Made by a program: the position numbers and the translations under genes. 13,597 nt of DNA. It comes from an uncultured Bacteroides sp. (GTDB lineage: Bacteria > Bacteroidota > Bacteroidia > Bacteroidales > Bacteroidaceae). Under the pieces are notes generated by a model, which worked only from the letters and a program-made list of their open reading frames with translations, did no database searches and had not been told where the DNA came from. Below are positions 6,367-13,597 of this stretch, one piece after another. The DNA lies in NCBI GenBank assembly GCA_900557355.1, contig USSR01000114.1, forward strand, positions 1 to 13,597. Reading direction: 5' to 3'. Every line of letters begins with the position of its first letter. The stretch's first letter is position 1.

Positions 6367-7809
6367 ATGAAATACAAACTCTTCTCTCTTTTTTTCATGC
6401 TCTTATTACCAATAAGTGGTCATGCGCAAAACGCAACTATTCTATTTTCGACAGAACAAGATTGCGAAATTTCTATCTATGAGCCTATAGATGGAGGATA
6501 CAATAATCAACTACCAACAACAATACTTAAAGTTACAACAAATAAGCCATGTATTTATAGTACAGACATCGTCTCATTTAATTTTATATATTGCCAATTC
6601 TCACAAGGAACGAAATGTGAGGTTATTCTTTTTCCATCTGACTCTTTAAAGATACACATCAATAATAAACAAATAACATTTGAAGGAAGCAATCAAGATG
6701 GATTAGAATACTTACAGGACAAATTCACCAACGCCTCCCATTATGACCTCTATATGGGACCAATGGAAGAACTAATAAACGAATATGTTGGGCAAAAAAG
6801 AGAATTCAACACGATTATACCGGAAATACAGAAGAATATCATTCTTCCGACAATGAAAACCATAAACGAAATACCACTAAGCACAACCACGTCTCAGGAC
6901 TTTATCGATAAATTAGGAAAAGAAATTCTACTACAATACAACAGCTATCTAATTTTGCTCCTAAGAAGTATATTAGAGATAGAAGATTATAAAGTCACTG
7001 CTATTAAAGATAGTACAGAAATAGTCAATCAAATAGATAATCTATTTAAAACCACTGCACTACTTAGCCGGGAAACATTAAAATATGATTATGATTTATT
7101 CGTCTCCCAATATCTGGTGTTCTACTACGGGGAAGAAGCACCAGAAGAATGTGAGGAAAACATATTCGGACCTTATAGAAATATTTTATATGCACCTATA
7201 GATATGCATCCTGTTTTATTGGGGAAAGCATATCTCCGCCAATTGGAACGCAACACGCCAGTAATGAACCTTCCTAAAGTCCGAAAATATTTCAATGAGA
7301 AATTCCCTGATAGTCAATATACCGCTATTATTAATGATAAAAGCCGAAATGAAGAAGATTCAAAAGACTTCTTTTGCTCGTACATCAAACAGAACATAGA
7401 TTCCTTATCACAACTCAGAACTATATCGGAGCTTAAAAACAAATATATATTCATTGATTTATGGGCAAGTTGGTGTATGCCATGTAGACATGAATTCAAG
7501 TATAAAAAAGAGTTGAATGAACTACTAAGTACTTATAAAGACATATCTGTAGTATATATATCTATCGATAGTTCCACACAAAAAGACAGTTGGCAACAAT
7601 GCATCAATAATTACAAATTAAGCGGCTTTCACTTACTGGCAGCCTCCGAATTACAAAAGAGTATTCAGAAACAAATATATGGAAGTGATGAATTCACAAT
7701 ACCCCGATACATATTGCTTAACTCAGATGGTAAAATTCTGCATAAGAATTTACCACGTCCCAGCCATATTTCAGATTTAAAAGAAGTATTAGATAAGATA
7801 ATGCAATGA
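6367..7809 (+). CDS. Exported TlpA-like thioredoxin-family protein
   Basis: ATG 6367 gives 480 residues and puts a clean signal peptide at the start (MKYKLFSLFFMLLLPISGHA, cleavage near Q21); the in-frame GTG at 6274 would bury it behind 31 residues. Residues about 23-125 are beta-rich with PSDSLKIHINNKQITFEGSN, similar to the N-terminal domain (DUF4369-like) of Bacteroidetes TlpA proteins. About 130-350 are mostly helical and unassigned. The C-terminal domain has the active site W369-C-M-P-C373, a preceding DLWAS strand, and a cis-proline in IPRY (P446). It should act on thiols in the periplasm, as a reductase or isomerase, perhaps correcting disulfides in the neighbouring peptide. Its TGA overlaps the ATG of the ABC exporter by the ATGA arrangement, so the two are translationally coupled. 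Confidence 0.85.
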   Translation: MKYKLFSLFFMLLLPISGHAQNATILFSTEQDCEISIYEPIDGGYNNQLPTTILKVTTNKPCIYSTDIVSFNFIYCQFSQGTKCEVILFPSDSLKIHINNKQITFEGSNQDGLEYLQDKFTNASHYDLYMGPMEELINEYVGQKREFNTIIPEIQKNIILPTMKTINEIPLSTTTSQDFIDKLGKEILLQYNSYLILLLRSILEIEDYKVTAIKDSTEIVNQIDNLFKTTALLSRETLKYDYDLFVSQYLVFYYGEEAPEECEENIFGPYRNILYAPIDMHPVLLGKAYLRQLERNTPVMNLPKVRKYFNEKFPDSQYTAIINDKSRNEEDSKDFFCSYIKQNIDSLSQLRTISELKNKYIFIDLWASWCMPCRHEFKYKKELNELLSTYKDISVVYISIDSSTQKDSWQQCINNYKLSGFHLLAASELQKSIQKQIYGSDEFTIPRYILLNSDGKILHKNLPRPSHISDLKEVLDKIMQ

Positions 7810-9992
7810 CATTTGTTCCTTACTATCCTCAGCATGACGCCATGGACTGCGGCCCCACCTGCCTCCGCATGGTAGCCGCCTTCTATGGCAAACGTTATTC
7901 GTTGGAAGGGTTAAGGGAAAAGTCATTCATCACCCGTGAAGGGGTATCCATGCTTGGTATCAGCGAAGCGGCAGAAAAGATTGGTTTTCGCAGCATTTGC
8001 GTACAAGTGGGTTATGAAAAGCTACAGGAAGCTCCTTTACCCTGCATCATACATTGGAACCAGCAGCACTTTGTCGTAGTATATAAGCTCAACGACAAGC
8101 ATGTTTGGGTGGCCGACCCCGGTGCAGGAAAGCTAAAATACACCAAAGAAGAATTTTGTAATTGCTGGCTGAGTTCCCGAAAGAACGAAGAAGACACAGG
8201 TGTGGCGTTGTTGCTGGAGCCCACACCCGAATTTTATACAATAGAGGACGAGGGAGACGAAGTGAATCGCAAAGGCTTTAGCTTCCTCTACTCCTATCTC
8301 CGCCCGTACCGGGGGTTGGTGGGGCAACTGCTTTTAGGTCTGCTACTGGGCAGTATGATACAGCTCATGTTACCCTTCCTCACACAATCGGTAGTAGACT
8401 TCGGCATCAACAACCAGAATCTCGGTTTTATCTATCTGGTGCTGATTGCCCAGTTGATGCTGTCTTTCAGCAGCAGTGCCGTAGATTTCATACGGGGCTG
8501 GATATTGCTACATCTGGGCACACGCATCAACATCGCCCTCATATCAGACTTCCTTATCAAGCTAATGAAGATGCCTATCAGCTACTTCGACAGCAAAATG
8601 ACAGGAGACATCCTGCAACGCATCAACGACCACAAGCGCATACAGGATTTCCTGACGGGAAGTAGCCTTAGCGTTATCTTTTCCGTATTCAATATTATCA
8701 TCTTCGGCATTGTACTGCTGGTGTACAGTGGCATGATATTCCTTATCTTCATGGGCGGAAGTGCCCTATACGTGGCATACGTCTGGCTATTCATGAAGAA
8801 GCGCGCCGAACTGGATCACAAGCGTTTTGCCCAGCAGAGTGCCAATCAAAGTACGGTAGTGCAATTAGTGAACGGCATGCAGGAGATTAAACTCAGTGCC
8901 TGCGAACAACAGAAGCGCTGGGAATGGGAGCGAATACAAGCGAAGCTATTCAAAGTAAACATCAAAAGCCTTGCCCTGCGACAGTATCAGGATTCGGGAG
9001 CGGTGCTGATTAATCAAAGCAAGAACTTGCTGATTACCGCACTCGTAGCGAGCTTGGTAGTGAAAGGGGAAATGACACTGGGTATGATGCTGTCCGTGCA
9101 ATACATCATCGGACAGTTGAACAGTCCGGTAAATGAGCTCATCGCTTTTGCCCGCGATATGCAGGACGCACGGCTCAGCATGGACCGCCTCAGCGAAGTG
9201 CGCGACAAACCGGATGAGGAAGACCCCACCCGTGAATTGCTGCGGGAAATACCGGAAGGGAAAGAAATAAGACTCCAAAACCTTAACTTCAAATATGATC
9301 CGCTAAGCGAATACCCGACGCTGGACGACATCAACCTAGTGATTCCGCCGGGCATGCAAACGGCCATCGTGGGTATGAGCGGAAGCGGAAAGACAACACT
9401 CGTTAAACTACTGTTAGGATTCTACCCACCCGCAAGCGGCGATATCTTCATCGGGGATACTCCACTGGGAAGTTACAGTATTCGCGAGTGGCGCAAGCGG
9501 TGCGGCGTAGTAATGCAGGATGGTTTCATCTTCTCCGACAGTATTGCCGGTAACATTGCACCCGGAGTAGAGCATATCGACAAGAAACGTCTGCGCCATG
9601 CTGCTGAAGTGGCAAATATACACGATTTCATAGAAGAATTGCCTTTAGCATACAATACTAAGATAGGACAGGAAGGGCACGGATTAAGTCAGGGACAGAA
9701 ACAACGCATACTCATAGCCCGCGCCGTGTACAAAGACCCGGAATTCATCTTCTTCGACGAAGCAACCAATGCACTGGATGCCAACAACGAACGCACTATC
9801 ATGAACAACCTGCAAACCTTCTTCAAAGGCAGGACATCCGTAGTGGTAGCCCACCGGTTGAGCACCGTAAGGAATGCGGAACAAATCATCGTCATAGAAC
9901 AGGGCAGGATAGCAGAGACCGGAACGCATGAAGCGCTGATTGCTCTGGAAGGAAGATATTACAAGCTGGTGAAGAACCAATTGGAACTTTAA
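7806..9992 (+). CDS. C39-peptidase ABC exporter (leader-cutting peptide transporter)
   Basis: This 728-residue protein is a full-length peptidase-containing ABC transporter. Residues 1-140 are a C39 domain with the catalytic Cys in DCGPTC (C15), His in QQHFVVVY (H88) and Asp in VADPG (D104), so it should be an active Gly-Gly leader protease. Residues about 165-445 hold the membrane helices. The ATPase has Walker A GMSGSGKTT (523-531), Q-loop Q571, signature LSQGQ (627-631), Walker B FIFFDEATNALD (about 648-659) and the H-loop histidine in VAHRLSTV (H683). Family members cut the leader of a substrate peptide and pump the core across the inner membrane. It overlaps the TlpA gene and is followed by the HlyD adaptor. 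Its DNA is visibly richer in G+C than the genes just upstream. The likely substrate is the 6033 peptide. Confidence 0.95.
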   Translation: MTFVPYYPQHDAMDCGPTCLRMVAAFYGKRYSLEGLREKSFITREGVSMLGISEAAEKIGFRSICVQVGYEKLQEAPLPCIIHWNQQHFVVVYKLNDKHVWVADPGAGKLKYTKEEFCNCWLSSRKNEEDTGVALLLEPTPEFYTIEDEGDEVNRKGFSFLYSYLRPYRGLVGQLLLGLLLGSMIQLMLPFLTQSVVDFGINNQNLGFIYLVLIAQLMLSFSSSAVDFIRGWILLHLGTRINIALISDFLIKLMKMPISYFDSKMTGDILQRINDHKRIQDFLTGSSLSVIFSVFNIIIFGIVLLVYSGMIFLIFMGGSALYVAYVWLFMKKRAELDHKRFAQQSANQSTVVQLVNGMQEIKLSACEQQKRWEWERIQAKLFKVNIKSLALRQYQDSGAVLINQSKNLLITALVASLVVKGEMTLGMMLSVQYIIGQLNSPVNELIAFARDMQDARLSMDRLSEVRDKPDEEDPTRELLREIPEGKEIRLQNLNFKYDPLSEYPTLDDINLVIPPGMQTAIVGMSGSGKTTLVKLLLGFYPPASGDIFIGDTPLGSYSIREWRKRCGVVMQDGFIFSDSIAGNIAPGVEHIDKKRLRHAAEVANIHDFIEELPLAYNTKIGQEGHGLSQGQKQRILIARAVYKDPEFIFFDEATNALDANNERTIMNNLQTFFKGRTSVVVAHRLSTVRNAEQIIVIEQGRIAETGTHEALIALEGRYYKLVKNQLEL

Positions 9993-9996
9993 TAAG

Positions 9997-10024
9997 TGGA
10001 GAGTTGAGAATGGAGAGTTAAGAG
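9997..10024 (+). repeat. Two 14-bp tandem copies before the HlyD gene
   Basis: TGGAGAGTTGAGAA (9997-10010) and TGGAGAGTTAAGAG (10011-10024) agree at 12 of 14 positions and fill nearly the whole 34-bp gap between the ABC exporter and the HlyD gene. The stretch is purine-rich and may help ribosome loading; copy-number slippage could change the spacing to ATG 10027. Confidence 0.55.
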
Positions 10025-10026
10025 TT

Positions 10027-11325
10027 ATGAAGAAGAAAGAAGAAAAAGACATAGAATTAAGGTGTGAGGAGGTGCAGGAGATATTGACACGCCCGCCACA
10101 CGCATTAATCAGATGGGGAATAACAGCATTCTTCGGAGTGCTGGCATTGCTCTTCATCGGGGGCTGCTTCTTCAAATATCCGGATATCGTAAGTGCAGAA
10201 ATCACCATTACCACAGAGCATCCACCCGTATGGATCGTGGCAAGAGGAAGTGGAAAAATTCAGGAGGTATATCGAAAAGACCGTGAAACCATAAAAGCAG
10301 GAGATATCATAGCTGTACTGGAGAATCCTGCCATCACTGCCCATGTATTGGAACTGAAAGAAAGGATTACTTCTTTCATTCTGACGGATAGTTGTATCTG
10401 CCAAACCGTGTTTCCAGAGAAACCGGAACTCGGAAACATTCAGAATGCTTATGCCTCTTTCATCAAATGCTTGACAGATTATCGTAATTTTCTGTCGATA
10501 GACCTCTACGCCCAGAAAGAGCAGGCCGCCTGCAAAGAACTGCAAGAGTATCAGAAGTACATCCGGCATCTGAATAAACAAGCAGAACTTGATGAAGAAC
10601 AGGTACAGATAGCTTCCGCTACCCATAGCCGGGAAAAGAAACTCTTCGACAAAGGATTAATATCGAAAGCTGATTATGAAGAAGCACAACAAACCTATCT
10701 GAATCGCAGGCAAGGGAGAGAGCAACTAATGACTTCACTTTCATCTGCCAGAATACAAGAGGCGCAATTACAACAGAATATTGTAGAAATCCGTATGGAA
10801 CGTAATCGGGAAGCCAATACAATAAGCACTTCGTTAAAATCAGCCCTCAATGATTTACAGGTAAGCATCAGCGATTGGGAGTTGGGATATCTCTTTACCA
10901 GCCCTGCCAGTGGTATATTATCTTACAATAATATCTGGCAGAAGAACCAGAATGTCAATGCGGGAGATAAAGTGTTCTCTATTGTAGCCTCTACTCCCGG
11001 TGACATTATAGGAAAAATAAAATTACCCGTCAGCGGATCAGGCAAAGTATGCCCCGGACAAAGAGTGAATATCAGTGTGACAGGGTATCCATACATGGAA
11101 TTCGGCTTCCTCACCGGAGAAGTGCTGTCTGTTTCACTATTAGCAAGCGAGGACAATATGTACACTGTCACGGTAAGTCTGCCACAAAATTTATGCACCT
11201 CATATGGCAAGCAGTTGGACTTTAAAGGAGAACTTTCCGGCACAGCAGAGGTCATGACAGACGAACGGAGCGTAACTGCACGTCTACTCAGTCCGCTCCG
11301 CTATCTGTGGGAAAAATATCTATAA
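10027..11325 (+). CDS. HlyD-family periplasmic adaptor of the exporter
   Basis: This 432-residue protein has the layout of an HlyD-type membrane fusion protein: short cytoplasmic N-terminus, one membrane helix (about 29-48), a first biotinyl-lipoyl half (about 66-105, VWIVARGSGKIQEVYRKD, then IKAGDIIAVLENPA), a long coiled-coil hairpin (about 160-280) containing KKLFDKGLISKADYEEA, a second lipoyl half (about 289-321, TSPASGILSYN and NVNAGDKVFSIV) and beta domains to the end. It connects an inner-membrane ABC exporter to an outer-membrane channel. It follows the C39 ABC gene by 34 bp and is almost certainly its partner. No TolC-type outer-membrane gene is in the window, so the channel must be encoded elsewhere. 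It ends 8 bp from the stop of the convergent DUF418 gene. Confidence 0.93.
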   Translation: MKKKEEKDIELRCEEVQEILTRPPHALIRWGITAFFGVLALLFIGGCFFKYPDIVSAEITITTEHPPVWIVARGSGKIQEVYRKDRETIKAGDIIAVLENPAITAHVLELKERITSFILTDSCICQTVFPEKPELGNIQNAYASFIKCLTDYRNFLSIDLYAQKEQAACKELQEYQKYIRHLNKQAELDEEQVQIASATHSREKKLFDKGLISKADYEEAQQTYLNRRQGREQLMTSLSSARIQEAQLQQNIVEIRMERNREANTISTSLKSALNDLQVSISDWELGYLFTSPASGILSYNNIWQKNQNVNAGDKVFSIVASTPGDIIGKIKLPVSGSGKVCPGQRVNISVTGYPYMEFGFLTGEVLSVSLLASEDNMYTVTVSLPQNLCTSYGKQLDFKGELSGTAEVMTDERSVTARLLSPLRYLWEKYL

Positions 11326-11333
11326 AAAATCTT

Positions 11334-12503
11334 TTATTTCAACCAAGTCGCTCGTTTCCACAAGTATTCCAGCGGACCGTGTGCATGACGGCTCATCCAC
11401 CAACGGCAGAAAGCAAGCTGCACGATGAAGAGCACTACTCCTACCAGGAAGCTGGCTGTTATACCCAACTGAGAGTGAAGTGCAAGACCCCAATTATAGA
11501 ACAACAACGAACCGATAATACTCTGAGTAATATAATTTGTAAGACTCATCTTACCGTAAGGAGTAATCTTCATCAACCAGTCATGCAGGTTTGTCCGATA
11601 GAAAGCAAAGATAACACCCGACACCAATATCAGCATAAATGCAAATTTGGACAAGGAAGTTATGATTAGTAACAAAGGAGTAAGAATAGACTTACTAACG
11701 ATGAAACCCGGCAACATATTACCCAATCCATATAGGGGGAAGAAAGCGATAAGAGCGCCACAAAGTACCTTATTCCAGAATTTCAGATTTTCCTTCAGGA
11801 AAAGTCCCCGACGTCCTATCAGCAAGCCGAACAGGAAAAGAGCGGCAGTCTGGAATACACGTCCGTGATCCCAAGCCCATGCAAGACTGGCAATCTGCCC
11901 TTCCCATAAATTCACACGCAGAGTTTCAAGGAAAGTGCCGTGACTCTGCACTTGAAAAGCAGCTTTCCAGTAACTACCTGTCGGAATAGAGGGAGTCACA
12001 AAAGAAGGATCTATGCAGGCACATATCACATAATAAAGTGGTAATGGTTGTATCAAAAGTACACATGCCAGAATAAACAACCATTTATCTTTCAGCCTGC
12101 AGGTAAGTGGTAAGATGAATCCGACTAACGAATAGAGCACCAATACTTCGGCCGTGAAAAAAGCTGCATTTATATTACCAAGAATGAACAATAAGATCAA
12201 TCGCCAGCAAAAACGCAAACGAAAATCATTGCCACGCATACGCTGGTTATTATCCTGGATGAAGAAACTAAAACCAAAAAGTAAAGCAAACACAGCGTAA
12301 GCCTTTCCTCCGAACATGAAAAAGAGTCCGTCCCAAATGGCTTTATCAGAAAAGTTAAGCCATGCACATTGAGTACTTGTATCAGGAAATGAATAGAAAT
12401 TAAAGTGTTCGATGGAGTGTAATACAATGATGCCCATAACGGCGAGTCCACGCAGCACGTCAGCTACGTCAATACGGGTGTGTGTTTCCAATTTCTGTAC
12501 CAT
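11334..12503 (-). CDS. DUF418-family integral membrane protein
   Basis: This 389-residue protein has about ten hydrophobic segments. It begins with RIDVADVLRGLAVMGIIVLH (10-29), the N-terminal pattern of DUF418 proteins, and ends with the family's C-terminal landmarks YGKMSLTNYITQSIIGSLLFY (316-336, split here as YGKMSLTNY and ITQSIIGSLLFY) and GPLEYLWK (376-383). Length is usual for the family, whose members are poorly characterised and distantly like acyltransferase-type membrane proteins. It faces the HlyD gene end to end with an 8-bp gap and is divergent from the lipoprotein gene at 12667, so it is not part of the secretion operon. A role in peptide immunity cannot be excluded but has no support here. 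Confidence 0.88.
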   Translation of the reverse strand: MVQKLETHTRIDVADVLRGLAVMGIIVLHSIEHFNFYSFPDTSTQCAWLNFSDKAIWDGLFFMFGGKAYAVFALLFGFSFFIQDNNQRMRGNDFRLRFCWRLILLFILGNINAAFFTAEVLVLYSLVGFILPLTCRLKDKWLFILACVLLIQPLPLYYVICACIDPSFVTPSIPTGSYWKAAFQVQSHGTFLETLRVNLWEGQIASLAWAWDHGRVFQTAALFLFGLLIGRRGLFLKENLKFWNKVLCGALIAFFPLYGLGNMLPGFIVSKSILTPLLLIITSLSKFAFMLILVSGVIFAFYRTNLHDWLMKITPYGKMSLTNYITQSIIGSLLFYNWGLALHSQLGITASFLVGVVLFIVQLAFCRWWMSRHAHGPLEYLWKRATWLK

Positions 12504-12551
12504 AATCAGTATAAATTCATTAGCAATCTGCTCTTTTTAATGTTAAAATCG

Positions 12552-12559
12552 CAAATATA
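12552..12559 (-). promoter_or_regulatory. Candidate -7 promoter element of the DUF418 gene
   Basis: Read on the - strand the element is TATATTTG, an exact match to TAnnTTTG, 48 bp upstream of the ATG at 12503. The nearest TTG -33 candidate (12584-12586) leaves a 24-bp spacer, longer than usual. On the + strand the sequence CATCTTTG (12615-12622) is a one-mismatch -7 candidate for the divergent lipoprotein gene at 12667. Confidence 0.45.
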
Positions 12560-12666
12560 GAATTTATTATCCACTTTTGGAGGCAAATTCCCAATTTCTT
12601 CCAGAATTGCCCGTCATCTTTGCAATAAAATCAACAATAATCAGAAACTCTAAAAAATAAGTAACT

Positions 12667-13545
12667 ATGAAATTGAAAATGTATTTAGCCCTATTAGTTA
12701 TGGGGATGTTAAGCCTACAAAGCTGCAGTGATGACGATGACGATCTCCCAAGTTCTAAAGTTCCCGAAGCTGTACGCACGGCATTCGATAGTAGTTTTTC
12801 TAACACCGCTAACCTGAGTTGGGAAACAAAAACTGTCTCGCAAGAGCAATATTACAAAGCTGAATTCAATAACAAGAGTGACAACGGATATAAAACAGAA
12901 GCTTGGTACAAGGCAGATGGTTCGTGGCATATGACGGAGACAGAAATGCCATATAGTGCCATTCCACAAGCAGTAAGGACCTCCTTTGAGAGCAGTGAAT
13001 ACGCCACTTGGCAAAAAGATAATGAAGTGGAACGCATTGAACGTGCAGGAACCGAAAAAGAGGTTATCTACATCATAGAAGTGGAATCTGCACAGGATAT
13101 AGATATGGACTTACATTATTCAGCAGACGGAATTCTTATTAAAGCCGTAAATGATGACGGTAACGGCAATAATGAATCATTGCTGCCGGATGCTCCATCC
13201 AATATGGTTACTGCCGTAACAGAACTTATACAGAAGAATTATCCTAACGCCCGTATTATTGAGATTGAGCAGGAGAAAGGAATGATTGAAGTGGACATCA
13301 TACACGAAAATCAAAGTAAAGAAGTATTGCTTAGTACAAACTATGAATGGATTTCCACCTCATGGGATGTATATGTACTTCCAGTAAAAGTAACAGATGC
13401 CATTAAAGCGTCACAATATAGCGGCTATGTAGTAGATGATGCCGAATATTTTGAAACTCCTGCCGGGAACTACTACTGGATAGAGCTGGAGCAAGGCGAA
13501 AAGGAAGTGAAAGTTAAGATCAACGAAGACGGACAGTTTATCTGA
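12667..13545 (+). CDS. PepSY-like lipoprotein, probably surface exposed
   Basis: This 292-residue protein starts with a lipoprotein signal (MKLKMYLALLVMGMLSLQSC, C20). S-D-D-D-D-D follows the cysteine directly, the kind of acidic signal that sends Bacteroides lipoproteins to the cell surface. The mature part contains repeated units of the PepSY-like (DUF2874, BLIP-fold-like) type: VPEAVRTAF, then NLSWET, YKAEF and EAWYKADGSW; IPQAVRTSFESS with a following YIIEVES and DLHYSADGILIK; and a third unit near 180-292 with MVTAVTELIQKNYPNA and WIELEQGEKEVKVKINEDG. Members of the family are exported and of unknown function. The gene is divergent from DUF418 and looks like a stand-alone unit, unrelated to the peptide locus. 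Confidence 0.85.
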   Translation: MKLKMYLALLVMGMLSLQSCSDDDDDLPSSKVPEAVRTAFDSSFSNTANLSWETKTVSQEQYYKAEFNNKSDNGYKTEAWYKADGSWHMTETEMPYSAIPQAVRTSFESSEYATWQKDNEVERIERAGTEKEVIYIIEVESAQDIDMDLHYSADGILIKAVNDDGNGNNESLLPDAPSNMVTAVTELIQKNYPNARIIEIEQEKGMIEVDIIHENQSKEVLLSTNYEWISTSWDVYVLPVKVTDAIKASQYSGYVVDDAEYFETPAGNYYWIELEQGEKEVKVKINEDGQFI

Positions 13546-13597
13546 TAACACCGATTAGATAATAAACGAAAAGGGGGGAGCCAACCCCAGCCCCATC

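Noticed and set aside
10105..10626. 173-residue minus-strand ORF opposite the HlyD gene, and similar long minus-strand frames opposite the ABC gene
   Set aside because: They oppose strongly supported coding genes, show no domain pattern, signal or start context, and are composition shadows.
11307..11868. Plus-strand ORFs over the DUF418 gene
   Set aside because: They lie opposite a well-supported membrane protein gene and have no recognisable features.
11334..12503. DUF418 protein as the immunity protein of the peptide
   Set aside because: It is on the opposite strand with its own promoter candidate and belongs to a widespread family found in many contexts; nothing ties it to the peptide.
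13573..13597. G-run followed by C-runs as a terminator of the lipoprotein gene
   Set aside because: Only four G-C pairs are possible, no T-run is visible, and the window ends before the structure could be completed.

Overview
The window looks like a Bacteroidales genome, most likely Bacteroides or a close relative. Reasons: several start regions carry the Bacteroidetes -7 promoter element TAnnTTTG; two small exported proteins have the DUF3244 pattern found in Bacteroides; there is a lipoprotein-like TPR/HTH regulator of a Bacteroidetes type; and one lipoprotein has an acidic S-D-D-D-D sequence right after its lipidated cysteine, a surface-export signal in this group. The species cannot be named from the sequence.

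Left and centre (1-11325), all on the + strand, is an apparent peptide secretion locus. It opens with a two-gene module, a DUF3244 exported protein (96-491) and a membrane protein (531-2081) that joins a catalytically dead C39-peptidase-like domain, a VKOR (disulfide-generating) domain and a thioredoxin-like domain. A TPR/transmembrane/HTH regulator (2315-3889) follows. A second, diverged copy of the same two-gene module comes next (4023-4412 and 4432-5958). Then come a small gene (about 6033-6242) whose product has a double-glycine leader and a four-cysteine core, an exported TlpA-like thioredoxin protein (6367-7809), a C39-peptidase ABC exporter (7806-9992) and an HlyD-type adaptor (10027-11325).

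Proposed logic: the small peptide is made with a Gly-Gly leader, cut and exported by the C39 ABC transporter with its HlyD partner, and receives disulfides from the VKOR/thioredoxin proteins, whose degenerate C39 domains may hold the leader. The TlpA-like protein may act as periplasmic reductant or isomerase. The TPR/HTH protein is the obvious candidate regulator. Striking candidate operators are five dyads TTCTCA-N6-TGAGAA at an exact 22-bp period upstream of the regulator promoter, and a repeated YTACACARAAACTACA element upstream of the second module. An imperfect long inverted repeat separates the peptide gene from the export genes and may reduce read-through. The peptide's activity and the disulfide route are inferences.

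Right flank (11334-13545) is probably unrelated: a convergent DUF418 membrane protein on the - strand and a PepSY-like lipoprotein on the + strand, divergently arranged around a 163-bp intergenic region.
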